Assembly (NCBI RefSeq): GCF_000317835.1
Contig: NC_019793.1
Coordinates: 2,170,001 to 2,234,000, forward strand
Origin: Deinococcus peraridilitoris DSM 19664
GTDB taxonomy: Bacteria; Deinococcota; Deinococci; Deinococcales; Deinococcaceae
Reading direction: 5' to 3'
DNA length: 64,000 nucleotides
Each line of letters opens with the position of its first letter. Within the stretch, counting starts at the first letter, position 1. A program made the translations under genes and the position numbers. Shown piece by piece: positions 32,783 to 40,765 of this stretch. The notes below the pieces were generated by a model. That model saw only the letters and a program-made list of their open reading frames with translations. It made no database searches and was not told the origin of the DNA.

Positions 32783-35700
32783 ATGAATCAGCAACCCACT
32801 GGCGCCCGACTCCCAATCCTGCTCGGTCTGAGCCTGCTGCTCGCCGCCTGCGGCGGCAATTCCACGACCGGTGCGGGCAGCGCGCCCACCGGAGCGCCCC
32901 TGCAGCGCCAGGACATCAGTACGACACCGCCCCAAGGAGTCGCGGGTGGCCCCATCAGCCAGAACGGTGAACTGCTCACGCCGTACGTCACCACGAACGC
33001 CAAGACCAAAGGCGCCGTGCCCACCAACAAATTCTGGTCGTCGCTGGTCTTCAAGCGCTACAAGCCGGCCAACATGCACTCCGAAAACATGTTCGCGCAC
33101 CCGCTGGCCCTCAAGGCAGGCGCGAACGGCCTGGGAGTCAGCTACCCCACCAATCTGCAGATCACTGGCGCGGGTAGCAACAGCAAGTATCAGTACGCCT
33201 ACAGCCCCGACTTCACCCTGGGCGTCAGCGGCCTGAGCGCCCCCGACACCAAGGCCGACGATTGGTCCGACTGGACCGTCACGGCCGCCTGGGATGACGG
33301 TGTGCGCAGCCTGCGTACCACCTTCGGGCACGGCATTCCCTTCGTGTACGCCACCAAAAGCGGCGGCAACGCCCAGATCAGCTTCACGGCCACCCCGAAT
33401 GTCTGGTCCAACCAGGGCAACGTTTTGGGCGTCACCATCAACGGGCACCACTACGGCATCTTCGCGCCCTCTGGCGCGACCTGGGCGCAGTCGGGCGCGA
33501 CCTTCACCAGCACGCTGGCCGGCAAGGACTACTACTCGGTCGCCGCGCTGCCCGACGGCTCGGTGGGCACCCTCAACGACTTCAAGCAGTACGCCTACAA
33601 CTTCATCACGGGTACCCGGGTCAGTTGGAACTACAACGCCTCCGGCGGCACCCTGGGCACCACCTACAACATCACCACCACGCCCAAGGAAGGCACGGCC
33701 AGCGGCACCCTGATGGCGCTCTACCGCCACCAGTGGATGAATTCCGGCAACGTCAACACCGCTTACCGCTACACCTCTCCGCGTGGCGAGATGCAGGTTG
33801 TGCGCGGCAGCTCCTTCAGCACCCAGATGAAGTTCAACGGCACGCTGCCGTGGCTGCCCACCAAGGGCAGCGCGGACACCAATCAACTGAACGCCTACAT
33901 CAACGAAGTCCGCAACGCCCCGGACCTGCTGCCGTACCGTGGAGACTCGTACTGGGCGGGCAAATCGCTCGGACGCCTCGCGGAGATCGTGCCGGTGGCC
34001 GAGCAGGTCGGGAATACCGGTGCGCGTGACGCCTTCCTGAACGCCATGAAAGGCTACCTGCAGGACTGGTTCGATGGTCAGTCACCCAACAACTTTTACT
34101 ACAACAGCACCTGGGGCACCCTGATCGGCTACCCCAAAGGCTTTGGCAGCGAAGAAGAGCTCAACGACCACCACTTCCACTGGGGTTACTTCATTCAGGC
34201 GGCCGCCATTGTCGCGCAGTACGACCCGGCCTGGCTGACGGCCGAAAACGGGCGCTGGCGGAACACCGTCAACGAACTCATTCTGGACGTCGCCAACATC
34301 GATGACGCCAACAAACGCTACCCGCGCCTGCGCGCCTTCGATCCCTACGCCGGGCACTCGTGGGCCTCGGGGCACGCGGGTTTCGGGGCCGGCAACAATC
34401 AGGAATCCTCCAGCGAGGACCTGCACTTCGCCAACGCCCTGATTCTGTGGGGCGCCGTGACGGGCAACACCACCATCCGTGACCTGGGCATCTACCTCTA
34501 TACCAACGAGGTGCACGCCGTCGAGCAGTACTGGTTCGACATCAACAACCAGACCTTCCCCACCAACTACCCGCACCCGGTGGTCGGGATGGTGTGGGGC
34601 GACGGGGGAGACTACTCCACCTGGTTCTCCGGCGAGCGTGAAATGATTCAGGGCATCAACTTCCTTCCCGTCACGGCCGGTTCGCTGTACCTGGGACGCA
34701 ACCCCAACTACCTCAAGCAGAACTACGACTACCTGGGCCGTGAACCTCAGTACTGGCGCGATGTGTTCTGGGAAGTGTACGCCCTGTACGATGCACCGGG
34801 CGCCATTGCCAAGTTCGGCAGCGGCAACTACACTCCCGAGGAAGGCGAAAGCAAGGCGCACACCTACCACTGGATTCATGCCCTCAACTCCCTCGGACGG
34901 CTCGACACTGCCGTGACCGGCAACATTCCCACCTCGGCGGTGTTCAACAAGAACGGCACGCGCAATTATGCCGCTTACAACCCCACCGCCAGCGCCATTA
35001 CCGTGACCTTCAGCGACGGCCGGCAGATGAACGTGCCCGCCCGCTCGAACGTCCTGAACGGCACCGGCAGCGGAGGCGGCGGAAGTGACACCACCGCGCC
35101 GACCGTCAGCGTCAGCGCTTCGCCCAGCACCCTCACCAGTGCCGGCAGCGTGACCGTCACTGCGAACGCCAGCGATGCGGGGGGCATCAGCAAGGTCGAG
35201 TTCTACCGGGGTGGTGCGCTCGTCTCCACCGACACCAGCAGCCCGTACACCCACACCGACAGCTTTACCAGCGCCCAGAACGGCACTTACAGCTACACGG
35301 CCCGGGCCTTCGACAACGCCGGCAACAACGCGACCAGCGGCGCGGTGAACGTTACCGTCAACATCAGCAGCTCGGGCGGCGACACCCAGGCGCCCAGCAC
35401 GCCCGGCAACCTCACCTCGCCCAGCAAGACCAGCACCAGCATTTCGCTCAGCTGGACTGCCTCCACCGACAACGTCGGCGTGAGCAGCTACGACGTGCTG
35501 CGTGCCGGCGTGCCCATTGCCACCAGCACCACCACCTCCTTTACCGACAGTGGCCTGAACCCCAGCACCTCCTACATCTACTCGGTGCGGGCCCGTGACG
35601 CCGCCGGAAACGTCTCGGCCCAATCGAACTCCATTACCGTCACCACCAACGCCAGCGGTACCACGCCCACCACGCGCGACGCGTACGCCACCATCCAGGC

Positions 35701-36085
35701 GGAAAGCTACGACAGCCAGACCGGCACCCAGAACGTCACCTGTGGCGACGGCAGCGGCTGCCAGGCAGTCGGTTACGTCGGCAACGGCGACTCGCTGGTC
35801 TACCGGGGCGTGAATTTCGGCTCGACCGCAGCCCGCACGGTGCAGCTGCGCGTAGCTTCGGGCGCCGCGAGCGGGGTGAGCGGCACCGTCGAGGTGCGCC
35901 TCGGCGGCCCTACCGGAACGCTGCTCGCCAACCCCTCGGTGGGCAACACAGGTGGTTGGGACGCTTACACCACCATTCCTTACAACGTCTCGGCCGTGAC
36001 CGGCACGCACGACGTGTACATCGTGTTCAAGAGCGGTCAGAGCGCCGACTTCGTCAACCTCAACTGGCTGGTCTTCACCCGCTGA
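32783..36085 (+). CDS. Multidomain lipoprotein endo-beta-1,3-glucanase (GH81)
   Basis: 1100 aa from ATG 32783 after AAAGGGG. LGLSLLLAACGG is a lipobox with C23. Residues about 45-760 are a GH81 catalytic module: ELNDHHFHWGYFIQAAAIVAQYDPAW, GHSWASGHAGFGAGNNQESSSEDLHFANALILWG (the catalytic acidic region, near 540-550) and QYWRDVFWEVYALYDAPGA. A GGGGS linker leads to an Ig-like domain (about 767-865), then an FN3 domain (about 873-965), then a C-terminal CBM6-like module (ATIQAESYDSQTG, GDSLVYRGVNFG, VYIVFKSGQSADFVNLNWLVFTR). It hydrolyses beta-1,3-glucans outside the cell and is held on the envelope by lipid. The two cre-like sites upstream suggest carbon control. It ends at a perfect terminator. 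Confidence 0.9.
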   Translation: MNQQPTGARLPILLGLSLLLAACGGNSTTGAGSAPTGAPLQRQDISTTPPQGVAGGPISQNGELLTPYVTTNAKTKGAVPTNKFWSSLVFKRYKPANMHSENMFAHPLALKAGANGLGVSYPTNLQITGAGSNSKYQYAYSPDFTLGVSGLSAPDTKADDWSDWTVTAAWDDGVRSLRTTFGHGIPFVYATKSGGNAQISFTATPNVWSNQGNVLGVTINGHHYGIFAPSGATWAQSGATFTSTLAGKDYYSVAALPDGSVGTLNDFKQYAYNFITGTRVSWNYNASGGTLGTTYNITTTPKEGTASGTLMALYRHQWMNSGNVNTAYRYTSPRGEMQVVRGSSFSTQMKFNGTLPWLPTKGSADTNQLNAYINEVRNAPDLLPYRGDSYWAGKSLGRLAEIVPVAEQVGNTGARDAFLNAMKGYLQDWFDGQSPNNFYYNSTWGTLIGYPKGFGSEEELNDHHFHWGYFIQAAAIVAQYDPAWLTAENGRWRNTVNELILDVANIDDANKRYPRLRAFDPYAGHSWASGHAGFGAGNNQESSSEDLHFANALILWGAVTGNTTIRDLGIYLYTNEVHAVEQYWFDINNQTFPTNYPHPVVGMVWGDGGDYSTWFSGEREMIQGINFLPVTAGSLYLGRNPNYLKQNYDYLGREPQYWRDVFWEVYALYDAPGAIAKFGSGNYTPEEGESKAHTYHWIHALNSLGRLDTAVTGNIPTSAVFNKNGTRNYAAYNPTASAITVTFSDGRQMNVPARSNVLNGTGSGGGGSDTTAPTVSVSASPSTLTSAGSVTVTANASDAGGISKVEFYRGGALVSTDTSSPYTHTDSFTSAQNGTYSYTARAFDNAGNNATSGAVNVTVNISSSGGDTQAPSTPGNLTSPSKTSTSISLSWTASTDNVGVSSYDVLRAGVPIATSTTTSFTDSGLNPSTSYIYSVRARDAAGNVSAQSNSITVTTNASGTTPTTRDAYATIQAESYDSQTGTQNVTCGDGSGCQAVGYVGNGDSLVYRGVNFGSTAARTVQLRVASGAASGVSGTVEVRLGGPTGTLLANPSVGNTGGWDAYTTIPYNVSAVTGTHDVYIVFKSGQSADFVNLNWLVFTR

Positions 36086-36098
36086 GATCGACAGAACA

Positions 36099-36130
36099 AA
36101 AAGCCCGCCGCGTTCTGCTGGCGGGCTTTT
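36099..36130 (+). terminator. Rho-independent terminator of the GH81 gene
   Basis: AAAGCCCGCC / GGCGGGCTTT, 11-bp stem, 10-nt loop and a T tail, 13 nt after the GH81 stop. Confidence 0.9.
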
Positions 36131-36242
36131 CACGCCATCTGCCCCGTGCCGGTCCGCAACGCGGCAAGTCCGCCGTTTTCTTCATGCAGCGGACACCATC
36201 AGGGATGCGTGAACAAGGCAGCATCATGCAGGAAGGGACTTC

Positions 36243-37646
36243 ATGACCAGTACCGAGCGCTTGATCACAGCCTCCGCGGGCCAACACGAACCGTCCGATA
36301 TCATTGTCGTCGGCGCCGGACTGGCCGGTCTGCGCGCCGCCTCACTGCTCGAGGCGCGTGGGTACATGGTGCAGGTGCTGGAGGCGCAAGGCCACGTGGG
36401 TGGCCGTGTCATGACGCGCCACCTCGACGGAGAGGCCGTCGATCTGGGAGCGCAGTGGATCGGCCCTCATCAGCACCGGATTCGGCAACTCGCGCGCGAA
36501 TTCGGTCTGACGACCGCGCCGCAATACACGACCGGGCAGGCCTTCGTGGATTTGAACGGTGAACTGCGGCCGTACAAGACCCTGCGCCTCCCTGTCGACG
36601 TGGCGACCGCACTGGAGCTGGCGTGGTGCGTGTGGACCACCGAGTGGCTGCGCGCCGGGGTGGATCTGCACCGTCCGGTGTCCGACGCCAGCGCCGCGCG
36701 GTGGGATACCATGACCGTGGCCGACTGGACGCGGCGCCATCTGCAGCAGGCAGCGGCACGCCAGGTTCTCGGTGCGGTCGTGCGGGCCGTGTTCGCCGCC
36801 GAACCGGAGGAGCTGTCCTTTTTGCACTTCCTGTATTACCTGCAGGCAAACGGAGGACTCCTGCGGCTGATCGGTGTGCGGGGTGGCGCGCAGCAGGACA
36901 CGCTCAGTGGTGGCGCCGGACAGCTCACCGCGCGGCTGGCGCGCGCATTGCAGCGCAGGGTGCTGCTGAACACGCCCGTCACGCGAATCCAGCATGAACG
37001 GACGCGAGTGCGGCTTCACACGCCCCGGGGCGTCTTCGAAGCGCGGTGCGCCGTCGTCACCGCGCCTCCACCGGTGGCCGGGCGAATCACCTTCGAACCC
37101 GCGCTGCCACCGCCGCGCCAGCGCCTGATGTGCGACATGCCGATGGGCGCCATCATCAAGGCGAACGTCCTGTATCCTCGCCCGTTCTGGCGTGCTCAGG
37201 GTCACTCTGGTGAGCTGCTGGGCTGCGCGAGCGAGCTGGAGCTGGTGTTCGACCGCTCGCGCGGTGGTGACGCTCCGGGCGTGCTGGTGGTGTTCATGGC
37301 CGGTGAGCGGGCACGCGCGTGGTCGCGGCGCTCTCCTGGGGAGCGCCGCCGGATGGTCGTGCGGGAACTCACCCGTTATTTTGGCCCGGCGGCGCTCAAC
37401 CCGAGCGCGTATACCGAGCAGGACTGGACGAACGAATCCTACATCATGGGCGCGTACGCCGGCCTGATGCCTCCTGGATTGTGGACGGCCGCCGGGTCGG
37501 CGCTGCGCGAGCCGGTCGGGGCCCTCTTCTGGGCCGGTACGGAAAGCGCCCGGACCGGCTTCGGTTACCTGGAAGGCGCGCTGGAATCCGCCGAGCGTGT
37601 CACCGAAGAAGTCACGGCGTGCCTGACGAAGCACCCGCCACGCTGA
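36243..37646 (+). CDS. FAD-dependent amine oxidase
   Basis: 467 aa; AGGAAGGG lies before ATG 36243. DIIVVGAGLAGLRAASLLEARGYMVQVLEAQGHVGGRV is the FAD-binding Rossmann fold with the G-G-R signature. DLGAQWIGPHQHRIRQLAREFGL follows, as in flavin monoamine oxidases. GGAGQLTARLARAL is the second FAD contact region. The C-terminus carries the FAD-closing motif LFWAGTESARTGFGYLEGALESAERV. It oxidises a primary or secondary amine and makes H2O2. The substrate is unknown. Confidence 0.85.
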   Translation: MTSTERLITASAGQHEPSDIIVVGAGLAGLRAASLLEARGYMVQVLEAQGHVGGRVMTRHLDGEAVDLGAQWIGPHQHRIRQLAREFGLTTAPQYTTGQAFVDLNGELRPYKTLRLPVDVATALELAWCVWTTEWLRAGVDLHRPVSDASAARWDTMTVADWTRRHLQQAAARQVLGAVVRAVFAAEPEELSFLHFLYYLQANGGLLRLIGVRGGAQQDTLSGGAGQLTARLARALQRRVLLNTPVTRIQHERTRVRLHTPRGVFEARCAVVTAPPPVAGRITFEPALPPPRQRLMCDMPMGAIIKANVLYPRPFWRAQGHSGELLGCASELELVFDRSRGGDAPGVLVVFMAGERARAWSRRSPGERRRMVVRELTRYFGPAALNPSAYTEQDWTNESYIMGAYAGLMPPGLWTAAGSALREPVGALFWAGTESARTGFGYLEGALESAERVTEEVTACLTKHPPR

Positions 37647-37679
37647 CCCGGCCTCGCTCGGGACACAGGATGAGGCGCT

Positions 37680-38567
37680 TCAGGCGTCGCTGAGGACCGC
37701 TTCGATGGTCTGCCAGGAGGCCGCCACAATCGCCGGGTTGGTGTGCCGGTAGTAGGGCAAGGCGATCAGGGCGACCGAAAGCGCCCACCCCCGACCGCGC
37801 GTCCAGGTCGCCTCGTCCACGCCGAGCACTGCACGGTACACACGCCGGCTCGGCGCGTCGAACAGGTTCCAGGCGACGATCAACTCGACTGCCGGGTCGC
37901 CGACGTTCAGGCCCCCGAAATCGATGACGGCGCTGAGCCGGCCGTTGCGGGCGAGCAGGTTGCCGGCCTGCAGGTCGCCGTGCACCCACACGCCACGGCC
38001 CTGCCACGCCGGGGCGTGCAGGGCCGCCTCCCACACGGCCGTCACGGCCTCGGTGTCCAGTTCCCCGTGCAGGGCAGTGATCGCTTCCCGGGTGCTTTCG
38101 TCGCGCTGCGCGAGTGGCACGCCCCGCGAGAACCCGGACAACCCGGCCAGTGCCTCGCCGGGAACGTCGATGCCCTGAAGGGCCACGACAAAGCGCGCGA
38201 GGTCGGTGGCCGCTTCGCTGGGCTCACGCAGGCCTTCCAGCGTCGGATTCTCTCCCTCAAGCCAACGGCAGACGGACCAGGGCGAGGGGTACCCCTCGCC
38301 GGGCTCGCCCTGAGCAAGCGGAACCGGAATGGGCAGCGGAAGCAGTGGGGCCAGCATCGGCAGCCAGCGCTGCTCTTTGTGAACACTTCCGACCGCCCAA
38401 CCGATGCGGGGAAGGCGTACGGCCAGCTCATTGCCCAGACGGAACATCGCGTTGTCGGTTCCCGAAGAGCGCACGGGTGATATGGCCAGGCCGGCCCACT
38501 GCGGAAACTGCGTGGCCACGAGGCGCCCTACCAGGGGCGTGTCGATGTCGAACTCGTCAGCGTGCAT
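37680..38567 (-). CDS. Aminoglycoside phosphotransferase family kinase
   Basis: 295 aa from ATG 38567; a second ATG 15 nt upstream (38582) lies inside the palindrome and is less likely. The kinase fold is visible: the N-terminal lobe with SSGTDNAMFRLGNELAVRLPRIGWAVGSVHKEQRWLP, the catalytic loop GVWVHGDLQAGNLLARNGRLSAVIDFGGLNVGDPAVELIVAWNLF with HGDLxxxN and the IDFGG metal site. The sequence resembles the chromosomal APH-like family beginning MHADE-DID. It phosphorylates a small hydroxyl substrate; an antibiotic is possible but not shown. It lies after the lipoprotein gene and may be read through from it. Confidence 0.85.
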   Translation of the reverse strand: MHADEFDIDTPLVGRLVATQFPQWAGLAISPVRSSGTDNAMFRLGNELAVRLPRIGWAVGSVHKEQRWLPMLAPLLPLPIPVPLAQGEPGEGYPSPWSVCRWLEGENPTLEGLREPSEAATDLARFVVALQGIDVPGEALAGLSGFSRGVPLAQRDESTREAITALHGELDTEAVTAVWEAALHAPAWQGRGVWVHGDLQAGNLLARNGRLSAVIDFGGLNVGDPAVELIVAWNLFDAPSRRVYRAVLGVDEATWTRGRGWALSVALIALPYYRHTNPAIVAASWQTIEAVLSDA

Positions 38568-38577
38568 CTTGCTTTTG

Positions 38578-38614
38578 GGCATCTGCCTGAGCGTAATACG
38601 CTCAGGCAGATGCC
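38578..38614. repeat. 37-bp perfect palindrome (18-bp arms)
   Basis: The arm at 38578-38595 and its exact complement at 38597-38614 flank a single A at 38596. It lies between the minus-strand lipoprotein stop (38648) and the kinase start (38567). It can terminate the lipoprotein transcript, although no T run follows, or serve as an operator. Confidence 0.9.
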
Positions 38615-38647
38615 GACGTCCATCAATGTGCCTACGTCAGGTGACCG

Positions 38648-39154
38648 TTACAGCGTGGCGGTGCAGGTACTGGCAACGTTGCCGTTCTTGGCGTTGATTT
38701 CGACCTTGCGGGTGCCCAGGTCATAGTCGAAATCAATGAGGATGCGTCGATCGCCGACGTAGTCGTCCAGTTCCCACATCAGGAGATTGGCATCCTTGCG
38801 GTACGTATATGCGAAGTATGCCTTGCTGCTGGCCGTATGCGAGAACTTGCTGGACGGGCTGTCGTAAGTGATGGACAGGTTGTCACCGACGGTGAACGTA
38901 CAGACGCTCCCGGCCAGGGTCTTGCCGACCACACTGCCTTTCAGGCAGTTGGCCACCTCGCGGTCCTGAGAGTTGTTGGACTCCGGGCACGAGGTCAGCA
39001 TCGCGTGTGTGAGGGTGCCGCTGCTGGAGCCGGGACCGGTTCCTGTGCCGCTGCCACTTCCGGTGCCGGGCGTCGTCGTGGTGCCACCGCTGCCCCCACA
39101 GGCGCTGAGCGCGGGGACGAGCAGGAGAGTCAGGGTGAGTGCAAATCGCTTCAT
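38648..39154 (-). CDS. Hypothetical lipoprotein
   Basis: 168 aa from ATG 39154, with GGAGG 6 nt upstream; frames further out have no signals. RFALTLTLLLVPALSACGG is a lipobox with Cys near residue 20. A Gly/Ser/Thr-rich linker follows (to about 50), then a small beta-rich domain with three further Cys (CPESNN, CLKGS, CTFTV) and a C-terminal CTATL, suggesting two disulfides. It shows no recognised domain. The start region of the next plus-strand gene is 160 nt away. Confidence 0.75.
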   Translation of the reverse strand: MKRFALTLTLLLVPALSACGGSGGTTTTPGTGSGSGTGTGPGSSSGTLTHAMLTSCPESNNSQDREVANCLKGSVVGKTLAGSVCTFTVGDNLSITYDSPSSKFSHTASSKAYFAYTYRKDANLLMWELDDYVGDRRILIDFDYDLGTRKVEINAKNGNVASTCTATL

Positions 39155-39316
39155 GCAGTTCCTCCAAGAGTTCGGCACGGGCAACGGCCCCGCTCCAGGA
39201 CCGTGAAGTGAGGTGATGGGCAGGTATCCCGCGCCGACCGAACCAATATGACGTCGGGCTGCTTGCATACGAATATGCATCTGCAAGCAGGGGAAGTTCG
39301 TTTTATCCTGCGTGGC

Positions 39317-40003
39317 GTGACGGCAACCGAAGCGAAACTCAGACCTGTGCGGGTCATTTCACCTGAAGTGGCCAAGGTCTTCCAGAACGTCCGTGAATTT
39401 CAGATGCTGCTGCATTTCATGCCCGTGTACGGCTCGACGGTGAGCAGTCTCGCCGACGCCTTTGGGCTTGCCTTGCACGCCGCTTTTCGCAAAGTCAAGA
39501 AGTTCGAACGGCTTGGCCTGCTGAGCGTGCTGCGCGAAGAACGTCGCGCCGGACGTGCGGTTCGTCATTACATCTGCCGTGAGCATTCCTTTTTTCTTCC
39601 TCGTGAACTGCTTTCCCTGGAAGAGCAGATGCGTGAAACCTTCGAGCCGTACCACGAACTGATGCGTCAGCAGCTTGCCCTGGCTTCTACCACCGGTCCC
39701 AACCCTGTCGCGGGCCTGATCTTTCAGGCGCGTCACGACGGTCTCTGGTTGATTCCCGCCAACGCCCACGCACAGAAGTGGGACCCGAATGTGCCCGGCA
39801 CTCCCGCTTTTTTTCACGGCAGTGGGCCGCTGTTGCTCGACTACCCGCAGGCCAAAGCGCTGGAACGCGAACTGTACGAACTCTTGGATCGTTACCGCAC
39901 CCACCAGGGCAGCGGCTTGTACCTCGCGCACGCCTTTCTGACGCCCGTGGTCGGGGTTTCCAACTTCACCTTTCCGCACGCCGGGTACACGAAGCTCGTC
40001 TGA
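39317..40003 (+). CDS. Winged-helix DNA-binding protein, unknown class
   Basis: 228 aa from GTG 39317; TATCCT (39304-39309) lies 7 nt upstream and there is no ribosome binding site, so the start is probably leaderless. An ATG at 39275 or 39248 would add a few unrelated residues. Residues about 15-80 read as an ArsR-like winged helix (VAKVFQNVREFQMLLHFMPVYGSTVSSLADAFGLALHAAFRKVKKFERLGLLSVLREERR). The C-terminal 130 residues are helical, without recognised ligand motifs. It has no neighbour of related function. Confidence 0.65.
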   Translation: MTATEAKLRPVRVISPEVAKVFQNVREFQMLLHFMPVYGSTVSSLADAFGLALHAAFRKVKKFERLGLLSVLREERRAGRAVRHYICREHSFFLPRELLSLEEQMRETFEPYHELMRQQLALASTTGPNPVAGLIFQARHDGLWLIPANAHAQKWDPNVPGTPAFFHGSGPLLLDYPQAKALERELYELLDRYRTHQGSGLYLAHAFLTPVVGVSNFTFPHAGYTKLV

Positions 40004-40054
40004 CAACGGGACGCGAAGCTGCGCCGTCCGGCCTGCACACCCCCGCAGGTCCTT

Positions 40055-40705
40055 TCAGGGTGTCACCGGGATCTGCAGGCGAAACCCCAGCCCGCCCGCG
40101 CTTCGCACCAGGCCGTCAGCACCCGCTTTGCGCAGCTTTCTGCGCAGACTCATCAGATTCACATCGATACGGCTGGTGTCTTTGGGGATCTCGCCACGGG
40201 TCGTGTCACAGCTCAGCTCTTCACGCGTCAACGCTCTACCGGGCTGCCGGACAAGTTTCAGCAGGATGTCAAACTCCTGAAGATTCAGCTTCAGCTCCTG
40301 GCCTCGCCACCTTGCTTCCCTGCGCTGCGGATGCAGCGCCAGCGCACCAAGCCGAATCACAGCCTCTTCTTTCAGCAGCTGCTCCACGCGCGCCCGCAGG
40401 GTGGACGCAGCGCACGACCCGATGACCTCTTTTTTTCCAGTGGCGTCCTTGAAAGTCAGGGTGCAGGATTCGCCGTTCAGGTCCGTCAGCAGCAGCACCG
40501 GCACCTGAACTTGGCGCCACTGCCCGAACACCTGGTGAGCAGTGCTGTCCTGATCGTCCGCACCGAGCAGGACCAGATCGGCGTCCGTATCCAGGGTGTT
40601 CACGGTCAGGGCAGCACTTCGGATGCGGTGTCCAGCGTCGCGCAGCAAGGCCGTGAACATGTCCCGCCGCTGCGTATTGTCATCGAGCACCAAGACGGTT
40701 TTCAT
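40055..40705 (-). CDS. OmpR-type response regulator with degenerate receiver
   Basis: 216 aa from ATG 40705 after AAAGGAG. The receiver starts well (MKTVLVLDDNTQRRDMFTALL, acidic D8/D9 intact), but the phosphoacceptor position is G48 in LVLLGADDQD where a normal receiver has Asp. The Lys of the LTKP-type motif is also missing (VIGSCAAST). The DNA-binding domain is complete: LGALALHPQRREARWRGQELKLNLQEFDILLKLV..., the RIDVNLMSLRRKLRKAGADGLVRS recognition helix, then GLGFRLQ. No histidine kinase lies nearby. It therefore probably works without Asp phosphorylation. Confidence 0.8.
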   Translation of the reverse strand: MKTVLVLDDNTQRRDMFTALLRDAGHRIRSAALTVNTLDTDADLVLLGADDQDSTAHQVFGQWRQVQVPVLLLTDLNGESCTLTFKDATGKKEVIGSCAASTLRARVEQLLKEEAVIRLGALALHPQRREARWRGQELKLNLQEFDILLKLVRQPGRALTREELSCDTTRGEIPKDTSRIDVNLMSLRRKLRKAGADGLVRSAGGLGFRLQIPVTP

Positions 40706-40765
40706 TGCGCCCCACTCCTTTCCCACGAACGGACCTGGCGGTGGACGGGCCCCTGGGGCCGGTTT

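Noticed and set aside
34082..36133. 683-codon minus-strand frame opposite the GH81 gene
   Set aside because: It mirrors the repetitive, Gly/Thr-rich endoglucanase codons; Val/Gly-rich product without domains.
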